Shown in pieces: positions 34,166 through 45,110 of a DNA stretch of 64,000 bases. The DNA lies in the NCBI RefSeq assembly GCF_023091745.1, contig NC_068920.1, positions 151,743,622 to 151,807,621 of the forward strand. The letters run 5' to 3'. The notes beneath the pieces are model-generated. The model had not been told where the DNA came from. It saw only the letters and a list, made by a program, of their open reading frames with translations, and made no database searches. The stretch is from Budorcas taxicolor. Taxonomy: Eukaryota; Chordata; Mammalia; Artiodactyla; Bovidae. The translations under genes and the position numbers were made by a program. Position 1 is the first letter of the stretch; the number at the start of each line of letters is the position of its first letter.

Positions 34166-34372
34166 GGGGAACTGAGTCACAAAGGACTCACAAGTGTCAG
34201 GCACAGCAGAGAAGAAAGTAAGGGACATACGGTCTGAGTGATGGGACTTTAGCCCCCTTTCCCTGCTCCGCTCCCCGAATATAACAGCCAGAAGTATTCC
34301 CTCTTGCCCTACCCCAAGCTGGCAATTGAAAGAATTCTCTCTGAATCTCAACTGAAGGAATTCTCTCTGGAT

Positions 34373-34573
34373 GGTTCCCTGGTGGCTTAGTCAGCAAAGA
34401 GTCTGCCTGCAGTGTGGGAGACCTGGGTTCATTCTCTGGGTTGGGAAGATCTCCTGGAGAACGAAATGGCAACCCACTCCAGTATTCTTGCCTGGAGAAT
34501 TCCATGCGCAAGCCTGGTAGGCTACAGTCCATGGGGTCACATAGAGTGTGACTAACTAAGTGACTCACTTTTC
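34373..34573 (+). mobile_element. Bov-tA SINE with TSD
   Basis: Sense copy from ggttccctggtggcttagtc to 'actaactaagtgactcac'. Near-perfect TSD ttctctctggat (34361-34372) / tttctctggat (34574-34584). Confidence 0.92.
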
Positions 34574-34609
34574 TTTTCTCTGGATCTATGAAGTCCCAAA
34601 GGGTGGACC

Positions 34610-34800
34610 TCCATTAATGATGATGACTGGAGGCCAGGACACTTCAAGGAGGAAGCTGATGCGAAAGTCAAGCTGACAAGTGTTGGGACCTGAACCAGGG
34701 TCACCTCAGAGGGAAGACGAGAGGTGGATTCTGAAAAGTATTTGGAGGCAAACTCTGTGAAGGGAGGAGGTGGCCGGCTGACTTCTAGCGAGAGGGACTT
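34610..34800 (-). mobile_element. L2 LINE fragment, antisense
   Basis: 'ggacctgaaccagggtcacc' and 'gtggattctgaaaagtatttggaggc' follow antisense L2 at low identity. Confidence 0.45.
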
Positions 34801-35382
34801 GTGGGAATGGAGGGGGCATTTACCAAGATTGAAAGCATCTTCAGCAGGCAGGATCCTCAGGGGACTGCCCAAGGAAGGGACTTTCAGTGACAAGGCTCCT
34901 GTTTCGAGTTCTGGGACAGAGATGAGACCAGAGGATGAAGCTAGGCTGCCATGACCTGAACTTCGTTGAGAAGCCTGACTCCCTGAGGCTGGCTGAGAGA
35001 GGCAGCCTCCATCTTTGAGAGCGGGGAGGCAGAGTCAGGGACTGTGGGGATGGGCGTGGGCAGGAGGCGGCGAGGCAGCCACCGAAACCAGAGACCGCGA
35101 TGCCTGCCCGGGGTCAGCTGGAAGGAGGAGGACTGTGCTGGAATCAGGCAGCCTCGTCTGTTGAAAATGACACAATACCCAGACCACCTTAAACAAAAAA
35201 CAACTCACAGGGTAGATAGATCTGGCTTCAGGCATAAATGGATTCAGGACTCGAACAATGTTGCTGGCCCCTGCCCACCTGGCCTGGGTTAGATCTGTTC
35301 TCCAGCTCCCTGGGTGTGACCCCCAGCAGCTCCCATCACCCCAACACCAAGTCCAACAGGAGGGAGAGTGCTCTTCCTCTCT
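34801..35382. other. Single-copy-like non-coding DNA
   Basis: A minor CpG cluster lies at 35050-35115. No exon with splice sites could be supported. Confidence 0.4.
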
Positions 35383-35556
35383 GTGTGTGTTACTTGCTCA
35401 GTTGTGTCCAGCTCTTTTGTGATCCCATGGACTGTGGCCCACCAGGCTCCTCTGTCCATGGGATTCTCCAGACGAGAACACTGGTGTGGGTTGCCATCTT
35501 CCTCCCTATCTCAAATCAAAGTCCTGGGATTGAAACCTGTTGGTCTCGATGAGCCT
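35383..35556 (-). mobile_element. Bov-tA SINE, antisense
   Basis: 'tcagttgtgtccagctcttt' through 'gacgagaacactggtgtggg', with a degraded head complement. Confidence 0.88.
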
Positions 35557-35794
35557 GACGTAGGTCATGGGTCTTTTCCTGAGCTGATCATGGAAAGCAC
35601 TGCTGGGCTTAGACTAGGTCATGGGCACCACCTCCCAAGGTGGAAGGTGGAGTTTGTCACTATGAAACACGTGGGCTGGGGTACAAGGCCCCCCAAAGTC
35701 CCAAGAAAAGAGAGGTTTCTGCATCGCAGACGTTAACTGATGTCCTGATTCCAGGCATCTCTGAATTCTGGGGACCTCTAATTTTACTTTATTT

Positions 35795-35911
35795 AAAAAA
35801 AAATTTTTTTTTTTTTGGCTGCCAGGTAGAGCATGCAGGATCCTAGTGTCCTAACCTGGGATCGAACCCCTGTCCTCTATATTAGGAGCATGGAGTCTCA
35901 ACCACTGGACT
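35795..35911 (-). mobile_element. CHR-type SINE fragment, antisense
   Basis: A/T tail, 'gcatgcaggatcctagtgtc', ending at 'caaccactggactgag'. Confidence 0.83.
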
Positions 35912-35931
35912 GAGTTTAGACACCCAGTACA

Positions 35932-35990
35932 TGTTGGTGGATTGGATGGGTGAATGGATGGATGGACAGATGGGTGAATGAACAGGCCAT
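35932..35990 (+). repeat. TGGA/GGGTGAA simple repeat
   Basis: Irregular tandem of tgga and gggtgaat units, 59 bases. Confidence 0.7.
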
Positions 35991-36089
35991 CCTTCCAGTT
36001 TGCAGGGAGAGTAAGTGATCCCTCTAAGTCTCCCTCTTTGCTGATCTTTACCACTATTTTTTTTAGAAAATTATGTCTTTGTCTCATTT

Positions 36090-36170
36090 ATTGCAGCATC
36101 CCAAGCATCCAGCACAGCACCTGGCGCTGAGTAAGGGCTCAGAGAACATTTGGATGGATGAATGAATGAA
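36090..36170 (+). mobile_element. L2 LINE 3' terminal fragment
   Basis: 'gcacagcacctggcgctgag' followed by '(tggatgaa)' units is the L2 ending. Confidence 0.65.
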
Positions 36171-36870
36171 CTCATGTGCAGGCTGAGCTCCCCGTGTGGC
36201 CACTTCCCCTCTGAGGCTCAGTTTCCATCTGCAGCCAGTGGGCGCTGCCCTGACCACAGCCAGACAGCCATGATGTGTACAGTGGCTCCGTGAACGTCAT
36301 CCCTGAATGTGGATGTCACCAGTCCCAGCAGAAGCAACCTCTCACACTGGTCACCAGCGTGACAGGACCACCCCAGCCCTGGCAGGGAAGCAGTTAATTG
36401 CCCTCCTTAAAGGCAGGAAACCTCAACTGCACCCCTCCGCCCTCTCTGCATCCCTTCCCTCCCCTGCTTGCTAGATCCAGAATCTAATTGTGCAAAGGCT
36501 GGAGGACTAATCCATTTAGCAGAAGTCATGGGGAAGGGAAGTGAGGAGTTAGTTATGGCCCCCAGGGTCAGTGATGGGAAATTAAGGTTTGGAATACGTT
36601 CAACTCCCGGCTGGAAAACTACTGGGAGATGAATCTTGGCCCTGCATGAAGAAAGGCATTGTAGCCAGAGCTGAACAGAAAAAGAAGGGGCAGGCTTCCT
36701 CAGAGGTGGTGAGTCTCCCATCACTGGAAGCATTCAAGCAGACATCAGGAACATACTCAGAGGCGATGTTGTACAGGGATTCACTGAGTGCTTCCTTCCA
36801 GCCTCAGAGTCACAGAAATCCAATTCAGCACGCAACAATAGAGCATCATTTGGGTCCTGGCTACTATTAA
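36171..36870. other. Single-copy-like non-coding DNA
   Basis: No repeat recognised. Includes AT-motif-rich text (gactaatccatttagc at 36508) that could be regulatory. No coding support. Confidence 0.4.
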
Positions 36871-37015
36871 GAGGCTATATTCCTTTAATCCTCCCAATAA
36901 CCTAGGGAGGAGGATATCCATAGTCCCATTTTGCAAATAAGGAAAACAAGGCTCTGTGGGACCAAGTTGCTTGCCCCAAGTGACTCCACAAAATGCAGAA
37001 TAGTGATGGTCAGCA
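36871..37015 (-). mobile_element. MIR SINE, antisense
   Basis: 'cccattttgcaaataaggaaaacaaggctc' followed by 'ttgcttgccccaagtgactc'. Confidence 0.8.
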
Positions 37016-37024
37016 CTGACTGGA

Positions 37025-37190
37025 ACTAGGTGCCAGGCTGAGGACGTTATATACATTAATTCTTTGGATTCTCATGACTATTTTATGAGGTAGGTATTAA
37101 CCTCTCCACTTTACAGATGAGGAAACTGAGGCTTGGCGAGCTTAAGGAATTTGCTCAAGGTTAGAATTCAATAAGCAGCCGTGTTCAGAT
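37025..37190 (-). mobile_element. MIR SINE, antisense (second copy)
   Basis: 'ttttatgaggtaggtattaa' and 'ttacagatgaggaaactgag', the least diverged MIR core in the window. Two MIRs sit side by side in the same orientation. Confidence 0.9.
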
Positions 37191-37702
37191 GCTATCTCCA
37201 GTCTGAGGTCTGTCTGACATCAAGTCCAAGCTTTGAACCAGAGCAACAGTTGCCAGGGCTGGTTGTCAGGTTCTGTCTGTTGTTCTTTCCACTGGGGCTT
37301 GCTGCTGGGCACAGCACAGGCTCCTGGCAAAGTGCCCTTCTCACTGGCTTCCTCTTCTGGGAGAAGAACCTGAGGACAAGGGGAAGTGGGACAAGCTACT
37401 GCCTCTTTCCACCCCTGGAATCTCATTACAGAAAGAGCAGGTACAAGAGAAAGATCAGCCCTGTCCAGCAGGGGTCTGCCTCTGGTCTGTCCTGTAGAGA
37501 GGGGGTTCATGATAGCAGGGGAGAAAGGCAGAGTGGTAGCATGGTGTTAGATTGGGCCCCACATCTTGGCCCCTGAAGGAGTAAAGCCACCCACTCCTCC
37601 AGAACAGTAGGGGAAGGAGGGCCCCAACAATTTCCTGAGCACCTACTATGTGCCAAGCACTGAGCATATTTGAGCTAGTCTCTCCTTTGCTCCTGACATT
37701 GA
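37191..37702. other. Non-coding DNA with a MIR 3' stub
   Basis: 37625-37690 holds 'gagcacctactatgtgccaagcactgag', an antisense MIR/L2 3' end. The rest looks single-copy. Confidence 0.5.
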
Positions 37703-37715
37703 CCTAGAATACTTA

Positions 37716-37917
37716 AAGAAAAAAAGAGTCACTCAGTCATGTCCAACTCTTTGAGACTCCATGGACTGTAGCCCTCCAGGCTCCTCTGTCCATGGAATTC
37801 TCCAGGCAAGAATACTGGAGTGAGTTGCGCTGCCCTCTTCCAGGGGATCTTCTTGACCCAGGGATCGAACCCACATCGCAGGCAGATTCTTTACTGTCTG
37901 AGCCGCCAGGGAAGCCC
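37716..37917 (-). mobile_element. Bov-tA SINE, antisense, with perfect TSD
   Basis: Complete antisense Bov-tA. A 13-base perfect TSD cctagaatactta (37703-37715 and 37918-37930) marks a fairly recent insertion. Confidence 0.96.
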
Positions 37918-37930
37918 CCTAGAATACTTA

Positions 37931-38385
37931 TGTGACATAAATTAGTCCAGGAAGCCTGAGGATCATCCCAGCCTGGAAATAATTAATGCAGGAGATGCAT
38001 TAATTCTGCCCCAGTCCCTTTCCTCTAAATTCCCCAAGGCCTCCATCTGCAGCCACTGTCCACTCAATACCTAAGCCTGCCCCGCCTCAACCCTGGTATG
38101 ACTTTTGGGAGCACTTTAGTGCCACCTGCTGGCTGGTGCTGGAAGAACAAAGGGACAAGTTGAGGAGTCCTGCAGCTGGCTTATTGGTAGGCTGGCTGGT
38201 TGATTTGCTCCCTGCCTGGCTGTAGAAAGGATTTAGGGGAGCTTCCAAGGATGCATAAAATACAACCAGAGCAGAAAACAAATGTGGACAAAAATAAAGG
38301 CACACAAGGATGGGAACATGAAGGCAGAAATGAAGTTAAAATACAGACCATGAGGATTTACTGTTGTGGAGTAAGCGCATAGACT
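37931..38385. other. Single-copy-like non-coding DNA
   Basis: No exon. Contains the CTCF-like site listed separately and a short direct repeat (ttaatgcaggagatgcattaatt region, 37982-38007). Confidence 0.45.
38117..38135 (-). promoter_or_regulatory. CTCF-like motif
   Basis: tagtgccacctgctggctg read on the minus strand gives CAGCCAGCAGGTGGCACTA, which keeps the core CCAGCAGGTGGC of the vertebrate CTCF motif. It lies outside the recognised repeats. Occupancy cannot be seen from sequence. Confidence 0.5.
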
Positions 38386-38396
38386 CAGGAAACTTT

Positions 38397-38667
38397 TAAA
38401 AAAATATTTATTAATTGGCTGCATCAAGTCTTAGTTGCAGCACACAGGATCTTCATTGTGTCCTGCGGGATCTTTCATTCACGCATGTGGGCTCTTTAGT
38501 TGTGGCACACACACTCCAGAGCACGCAGGCTCAGTAGTTGCCACGAGTGGGCTTGCTTGCTCTGAGGCAGGTGCGAACCTTAGTTCCCTGACCAGGAATC
38601 AAACACCCTCTCCCTTACATTGCAAGGCAGATTCTTAACCACTGGACCAACAGGGAACCCCCGCACC
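38397..38667 (-). mobile_element. CHR-type SINE, antisense, with perfect TSD
   Basis: Near full-length antisense CHR. An 11-base perfect TSD caggaaacttt (38386-38396 and 38668-38678). Confidence 0.95.
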
Positions 38668-38808
38668 CAGGAAACTTTGAAGATGACTTTTATCACTCAA
38701 GGCACAAAGAAATGAAAGAACATCCTCTAGGCATGGCTGAGTGATCAGTCATCTTAGTTCTTATCCGAACAGCTTTGCAGGTTCTTTGTACCTGGGTACA
38801 ATGCAGGA

Positions 38809-38811
<3 letters not shown>

Positions 38812-38859
<48 letters not shown>
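38812..38859 (+). repeat. (CA)24 microsatellite
   Basis: Uninterrupted 48-base CA tract, long enough to be length-polymorphic. Confidence 0.97.
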
Positions 38860-38863
<4 letters not shown>

Positions 38864-39084
38864 CACTGCATCTTTCCAGAAACCGTGTTGGAGTGCACAG
38901 AGGAGGGAGACTCATACTTTGGATTTGAGAAGTAATTCAAGGTATACATTTTGAAACCAAGGAGAGACACTGTAAGCAAAATAATTTATTTACATGAAAA
39001 AGATTCAGATATACAGTTTGAAAAGACAGTATTGTTTCAAAAAAAGGGGGGAGTATAATTGTGAAAGTGTAAACATTAAGGCTA
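38860..39084. other. Single-copy-like spacer
   Basis: No feature recognised apart from an A7G6 run at about 39041. Confidence 0.35.
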
Positions 39085-39285
39085 TTTCTGTTTGAGTTTT
39101 TTCAAATAAATTTTTATGGGATATAGTTGCCTTACAATGTTGGTGTCCTTTGTACAGCAAGATGAATCAGCCATACGTATACACATATCTCCTCCTTGTG
39201 GACTTCCTTCCCATTCAGGTCACTGCAGAGAATTAAGTAGGGTTCCCCGTGTTATACAGTAGGTTGTTCATTGAGTTTTAACTTT
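39085..39285 (-). mobile_element. L1 3' UTR fragment, antisense
   Basis: 'atagttgccttacaatgttg' and 'agatgaatcagccatacgtatacac' mark the antisense L1 3' UTR. Confidence 0.82.
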
Positions 39286-39812
39286 TGGGAATGGAGGCAG
39301 GGAGTTCTTTTGAGGCGAGTGCCCAGGTTCCTGCATGACTATAGTCTTGCTATGGAGGCCACACCTGGGCTCTAAGTTTCCGACGAGGTGGAACAAAAAA
39401 GGAAGTGGAACCACTCACACAACCCCCAGTCTCAGGATGAAGACAAACCAATTTCCCAGTAGAAGTAGAACCTTAGTACTACCATAGGAAAAAGTTGCTC
39501 CCAGGCTGGGTGAGGGGAACCAGGGGAAGAAGACAGACTGAAGGTGAGTGATGCCCTCCGTGACGGCCTTTGCCCCATGGGCCACTTTACAGGGCATCAC
39601 ACCTGATCTGAAGACAGGACAGCTCTTCTGCTGGTGCCAAGACTACTGACTGGGCGATGACCTGCCCTGATCCCAGGAGAGGCTTAGACTGTCAGGCGAG
39701 TCGGTTCTCCGGCAGTAGGGTCTGATTATAGGTGGGCTGTGGGTACCTTGAGCTTGGGCTCCCTGTGGAAGCCTTGCTCCTGGTCTCTCCTCCAGAGGAT
39801 TTAAGTTTCCCT
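39286..39812. other. Single-copy-like non-coding DNA
   Basis: No repeat or exon recognised. Confidence 0.4.
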
Positions 39813-39824
39813 CCTAAGCCCTTT

Positions 39825-40291
39825 CAGTTCAGTTCAGTTCAGTCGCTCAGTCGTGTCTGAATCTTTGCAAACCCATGGACTGCAGCATGCCAGGCTTCCC
39901 TGTCCATCACCAACTCCCGGAGTTTACTCAAACTCATGTCCATTGAGTCAGTGATGCCATCCAACCATCTCATCCTCTGTCATCCCCGTCTTCTCCTGCC
40001 TTCAATCTCTCCCAGCATCAGGGTCTTTTCCAATGAGTCAGTTCTTCGCATCAGGTGGCCAAATATTGGAGCTTCAGCATCAGTCCTTCCAATGAATATT
40101 CAGGACTGATTTCAGGTTGGATCTCCTTGCAATCCAAGAGACTCTCAAAAGTCTTCTCCAACACCTCAGTTCAAAAGCATCAATTCTTCGGCACTCAGCT
40201 TTCTTTATAGTCCAACTCTCACATCCATACATGACTACTGGAAAAACCATAGCTTTGACTAGATGGACCTTTGGAACCAGAGATCAAATTG
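39825..40291 (-). mobile_element. BovB LINE 3' end with 5' inversion and perfect TSD
   Basis: Antisense BovB 3' end to about 40272, then about 20 bases in the opposite sense (ggaaccagagatcaaattgc), which is BovB RT text as seen at 46841. A perfect 12-base TSD cctaagcccttt (39813-39824 and 40292-40303) encloses both parts, so they entered together. Confidence 0.93.
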
Positions 40292-40303
40292 CCTAAGCCC
40301 TTT

Positions 40304-41146
40304 ACCTTATGGGAAAAGCCCCCTGACTCCAGGGCTCCTCCCCGGGGTGGATCCTCTAGGACCCCACCTGGGTAGCCCTGCCTTCTGGATGCTGTGCCAG
40401 GCTCCACAGAAAGTTCCAGCCCTGTAACCACCGAGTCAGGCTCTTGGATCCCAGGCTCCTCCCAGGCTGTGCTGAGCCCCACTCTTTTTCCCCCTGGCTG
40501 AACTGGGTTGAAACACATGAGATCTCCTCAGGCCAGCTCACAGAAAGGGAGGCTTATGACTCAAGCACAGGTGGGGCAGCCAAGGAGCTGAGAACCTCCT
40601 GACACCCCAAGGTCAAACAGATCAGCGCTCTTTGAGATGCAAATGACGAAACCCTAAGTCAGCCTCAAGTCAAAAAAGGAAAGGAAAAGAGGAGATACTG
40701 GCTCAGATCTGACTTCAGGTGCAGCTGGATCCAGCTCCGTCCTGCGTCCCCATCTGCTTCCCGCCCTGCTGGCTCTGGTCTCAGAAAGGTGCCCCCTGAG
40801 GGAACAAGGTGGCTGCAGCATGTCTGGCTCAAAGTCACCCTCTCGCAGCCCCAGGAACAGAAAATTTCTCTCTACCCATCAGCTTTAACCATAGTCCTGA
40901 ACAGCTTCAAGTTCACTGGGCCAGTTTAGGCCACATGACCATCTCTGGTGGAAAGAATTACACTGATTGGCTAGGCCCAGGTCTCACATCTACTTCTAAT
41001 CAATCCAATCACTTAAACTGAAATTTTAGGAGTTCCCTAAGGAACACACACCTGGGTGTGTGGTGGGGAAGGGGTGTCTAATGGCCAGAAATGAGAATGC
41101 TGGGCAAATACAGATATGTTGCATTCTGGAAGCCCAGTTTCAGTGC
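40304..41146. other. Non-coding DNA, perhaps with an old repeat
   Basis: 40860-41030 ('tttaggccacatgaccatct', 'acactgattggctaggccca') resembles a widespread old mammalian repeat that I cannot name. No exon. Confidence 0.4.
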
Positions 41147-41357
41147 AGGCTTCCCTTGTAGCTCAGGGGGTAAAGAATCTCCCTGCAGTGCAGGAGACCT
41201 GGGTTCGATTCCTGGGTCAGGAAGATCCCCTGGAGAAAGAAATGGCAACACACTCCAGTGTTCTTGCCTGGAGAATCCCATGGACAGAGGAGCCTGGAGG
41301 GCTTCAGTCCATGGCGTTGGACACGACTGAGCGACGAAACCACCACAGCCACCACCA
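41147..41357 (+). mobile_element. Bov-tA SINE
   Basis: Sense copy from ggcttcccttgtagctcagg to 'ggacacgactgagcgacgaaac' plus a (cca)n tail. Confidence 0.94.
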
Positions 41358-41531
41358 CGTCCAGGAGCTAGAGCTGAGGAACTGGTGGGGCTGGGCGGGT
41401 CCTGCAGGGCTGTGGGTCCCCATGTCTCCTGACTTCTTCCCTCTTCTGGGTGTGGCGACCCCTCCAGCTGGAGGGGATCTGGAGACCCAGGCCAACCCAG
41501 GGTCAGGCCATACAGGGGCACAGAATCACTC

Positions 41532-41665
41532 ACTGTGGGTTTAAGTCCTGGCTCTGTGCTTACTAGCTGAGGGACACAGGACACTTTACTTCATCTGACT
41601 GAATCTCAGTGTCCCCTTCTAGGAACCTAGGCCAATAACAGGGCCAGCCTCCTGGGTGGCGCTGC
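41532..41665 (+). mobile_element. MIR SINE, degraded
   Basis: 'agtcctggctctgtgcttactagctgaggg' followed by 'gaatctcagtgtccccttct'. Confidence 0.65.
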
Positions 41666-42250
41666 CAGAGCTTTCTGAGCTAAGGCACTAAGAATATTCA
41701 GTACAAGATGCTGTGGAAAAAGGCTGGAACCCCTCAAAAAGATAAATATAGAATCACCATGTGACCCAGAAATTGCACTCTAAGGACATACCCCAAACAA
41801 CTGAAAGCAAGACAGACATTTATACACCCATGTTCATAGCAGCATCATTCACAATAATCAAATGGCAAAAACAACCCAAGTCTACCAAAAAAATGAATGG
41901 ATGGACAAAATGTGGTATAGCCATACAATGAAATATTATTTGGCCTTAATCAAAAAGGAGTGGAATTCTGACATATGACATGAATGAACCGTGGAGACAC
42001 TATGCTGAGTGTTCTGGTTTACTGTGAAGGAAACCAGAATACAGAAGGACAAACACTGTGTGATTTCAGTTGTGTGAGGTATGTAGGATAGGCAAATAAA
42101 GACCGAAAATAGAATAGAGGTTGTCAGGGGCGCAGGTCAGAAGAAGCGAGGAGTTGCTGTTGAATGGGTATAGACTTTCTGCTTGGGATGCTGAATAAAA
42201 TTCTAGAAGCGGATAGTGGTTATAGTTGCTCATCCTGTGACTGTGCTTGT

Positions 42251-42294
42251 TTGTGTATGTGTGTGTGTGTTTGTGCATGTGTGTGTGTGTGTGT
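42251..42294 (+). repeat. (GT)n microsatellite, imperfect
   Basis: About 44 bases of GT with a few interruptions. It borders the antisense Bov-tA and may derive from its tail. Confidence 0.9.
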
Positions 42295-42496
42295 TAGTTG
42301 CTCAGTCATGTACGACTCTTTGTGACCCCATGGACTGTAACCTGCCAGGCTCCCTCTGTCCATGGGATTCTCCAGGCAAGAATACTGGAATGGGTTGCCA
42401 TTCCCTTCTGCAGAGGATCTTCCCAACTTAGGGATTGAACCTGGGTCTCCTGTATTGCAGAAAGATTCTTTACCATCTGAGCCACCAGGGAAGCCC
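42295..42496 (-). mobile_element. Bov-tA SINE, antisense, inside L1
   Basis: Complete antisense copy from 'agttgctcagtcatgtacga' to 'gagccaccagggaagccc'. Confidence 0.94.
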
Positions 42497-42570
42497 AGTA
42501 AACGTACTTAATGCCCCTGGAAAATACACTTAAAAATGGTTAAGATGACAAGTTAAAAATAATTTTTTTT

Positions 42571-43361
42571 AAAGTTTTAAAAACATTCTTAGCACAGAAC
42601 CTGGTATATTGTATACACTCAAGAATCAGTAGCATATATATGTCGATGCTAATTTCTCAATTCATCCCACCCTTTCCTTCCTCCAATTACAAAAAAAAAG
42701 AAAGAAGCAGTAGCTATGATCAATATTCATAGCATTGCTCACATTTCTTTACCATTTTTTCTCACTGCTGTGTCTGTTTCCTAGCAGGCAGGACTTTGGG
42801 TACCAAAATCAGACAACCCAGAAGGGTTGGTCACCTTACCTGCTAACTCCCTCTTCCCTTTGTGTGCCATTTCCAGAACTCAGAGGGACAGTGGTTTGGT
42901 CCAACTCGTCTTTTCAAGCCAAGCTCCGAAGTTACCTACAGACCTGCAGAGGATGTCCTTGGAGCCAGGGCTCCCCCTTGGTCATCTAGCTGGGTGGGGT
43001 AGGGGGGTTCCCTCTGATGGGCCTGTAGGTGAGGCAGACGTTGGAAGAGTTTCCAGTTAAAATTCATCTGGGGAGGTTGGCAACTCCTCTCCTGGGCCAA
43101 CCTGACTATCAGACAAACAGCCATAGTTGAAAGCAGACCCCAGCCTAGGGCCTTCTTTCTTAGCCCAAGACGATGTTCCAACCTGGTTTCTGGTCTTTGC
43201 TCCCCACCCTCCCTCACCCTGATACCACCACCTTGCTCAGGAAGGAATCAGAGACACGCCCCACCCTGCGATCGGGGGTGGCAGCTGCTGGGGTGTGACT
43301 GGGTACCTTCCCATGGCCTCCCAGCTTCTCCACGTCAGTTACAACAGTGACCATGGGGCCT
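42571..43361. other. Single-copy-like non-coding DNA
   Basis: No repeat or splice-supported exon recognised. Confidence 0.4.
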
Positions 43362-43532
43362 CTGGGTGCTGAGTGCTTAACACCATCTCCTGTAAACCTC
43401 ACAACAGTCCCAGAAGGACGTTTCCAGGTGAGGAAGCTGAAGCCCAGAGCTGCAAGGTCACTTCTCAAGTTCATCCAACTGGACTGTGGCTGAGCCAGAT
43501 TTGAACCTGATCTGTCTGACTTCAGAGCATGT
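43362..43532 (-). mobile_element. MIR SINE, antisense
   Basis: 'tttccaggtgaggaagctgaagcccagag' followed by 'gctgagccagatttgaacctgatctgtctgac'. Confidence 0.85.
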
Positions 43533-43877
43533 GTTTTTCCTGGCTTCCTGTCCCCCAAAGTCACTCCCCCTGCAGAATTCAGCCTTTCAGATCCCAGGCA
43601 CCAGGGACAGGGCCTGACAACCCCCACCCCATCCCCCTCGTCCCACCACCAGTGAGAGTGGATATTTCTATAGCCTCTTCTGTGGGCCTCCCACTCCCTT
43701 TCGGAAAAGAGAGGGAGACTGGGTGGTCTCTAAGGGCCTCCTTGGAGGGGTGGGAAGGTGACGGGGCTGAGGCTCAGGGGTTAACTGGGTCCTGGGCAGG
43801 GAGCACAGAGGGATGGAGAGGTTCCCAGGGGCTCTACCTCAGGGGGACTCTCCCATCACCGTGGCCCCTGACTCTGT
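43533..43877. other. Single-copy-like non-coding DNA
   Basis: No feature recognised. Confidence 0.35.
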
Positions 43878-44052
43878 TCTAAGGGCTTTCCCAGCATCAT
43901 CTCTTGGCAGCCTCACAACGGCCCGTGAGGTAGGCAGCATGTTACTCTCCTCATTTTGCAAATGAGGAAAGGGAGGCTCAGAGATGATCAGAAGCTAGCG
44001 TGTGGTGCACCTCCAGCATGTGGCGAAGCCAGCGGGAATTGAGCCCTTCTCA
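43878..44052 (-). mobile_element. MIR SINE, antisense
   Basis: 'cctcattttgcaaatgaggaaagggaggctcagag', then 'gcgaagccagcgggaattgagccc'. Confidence 0.85.
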
Positions 44053-44484
44053 TAGCGGGTGTCTTACTGCATCTCTGTCCCCCAGACTCTTAGCCTTTGC
44101 TGCACATGGCCCCTTCTCCATGTTCCCTCCCTCCATCCCCCCCTCAACCCTCAAGATTAAACCCAGAGACAAGTGGCCAGGCCACTCAGGCCAGCCCATC
44201 CTGTTCTTCGTCCACCAGGTGGAGTAAAAGACCTCTTGGAGAAAAGGGAAGAATCTGGCATCTCAGGCCAAGCCGACCAGAAAGGTGGTGTGTGCCAGAA
44301 GGTAGAGGTGGGTGGGTGGGTGGGTGGAGGGGTGATGGGCTGAAGGTGGGGTGGGGGCAGCAGCTTGCACCTGGGAGGAGGCCACCTGGCCTGAAGTCCT
44401 AACCCTACCACTGCCTTGCAAGGCCCTCCCCTCTGCCGGCTGTTTCTCCCTGTCTGTACAGGGGGAGGTAGGGTCCACAGAGCG
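44053..44484. other. Single-copy-like non-coding DNA
   Basis: GC-rich, with a (ggtg)n tract listed separately. No exon. Confidence 0.4.
44310..44324 (+). repeat. GGGT tandem, G-quadruplex motif
   Basis: GGGTGGGTGGGTGGG: four G-triplets with one-base loops, the most stable class of parallel quadruplex. Confidence 0.85.
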
Positions 44485-44632
44485 TGCTTCTCACTCTGTG
44501 ATGTGCCTGGGAATCTCTTGAGTATCTTTTCAAAAAGTAGATTCTGACCCAGTGGGTCTGGAGTGGGGCCTGGGAAGCTGCATTTCTGACAAGCTCCCCT
44601 AGTCGGTGGTGGCCACGCTGCTGGTTCTTGGC
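44485..44632. mobile_element. MER5/MER20-like hAT fragment
   Basis: 'aagtagattctgacccagtgggtctggagtggggcctggg' style text (44536-44575) is the conserved centre of these small hAT-Charlie elements; the ends are worn. Confidence 0.6.
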
Positions 44633-44734
44633 TTCACCTTTGAGAGGCTTGCCAGCTCTGACAGGTTTGCTTCTTGAGTTGAACAAGGAAGACTTGCTGG
44701 GGTTCCAGACCCTTGCACAGAAGTGGTTGTTAAT

Positions 44735-45110
44735 GTTCATTCATTCATTTACCAAGCATTTTCTGGGCCTCTGTGTGGCCGATGGGGACCTCTGATGGGG
44801 TCCCTGCCTGTGCTGGGGACCCAGAGGTGGACAAGAACCAGTCCCACACTTGATTACCCCATGGACACAAGAACCAGAGGTTACAGCCCACAGGACCAGG
44901 ACAGGGGGAGAGGGAAGCCAGGATTGGGGGCGGGGCAGAGGGTCCCCTGAGCAGCCATCGGGGGATGTTCAGGGCAGGCTTCCTGGGAAAGAAGACTCCT
45001 TCACCTGCTCCTGATGAATGAGCAAGACCGCGGCCTGGCAAATATGAGAGAGCGGGCAGGGAAGGGGTGTTCATGGAGAGGAAAGGGCACGGGCAGAGGC
45101 CAGGAGAAGA
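44735..45110 (-). mobile_element. L2 LINE 3' end, antisense
   Basis: Opens with (attc)n and 'accaagcattttctgggcct', then 'gggcaggcttcctgggaaag' and 'gcagggaaggggtgttcatg' in antisense L2 order. Confidence 0.65.

Larger units (their letters stand above)
41705..42570 (+). mobile_element. Older L1 3' end, split by a Bov-tA
   Basis: 'tagaatcaccatgtgacccagaaattgcactc' (41750 onward), 'gaaatattatttggccttaa' and 'gtgtgatttcagttgtgtga' follow the end of ORF2 and the 3' UTR of an older L1. After the Bov-tA the tail resumes at 42497 ('aatacacttaaaaatggtta'). Confidence 0.82.
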
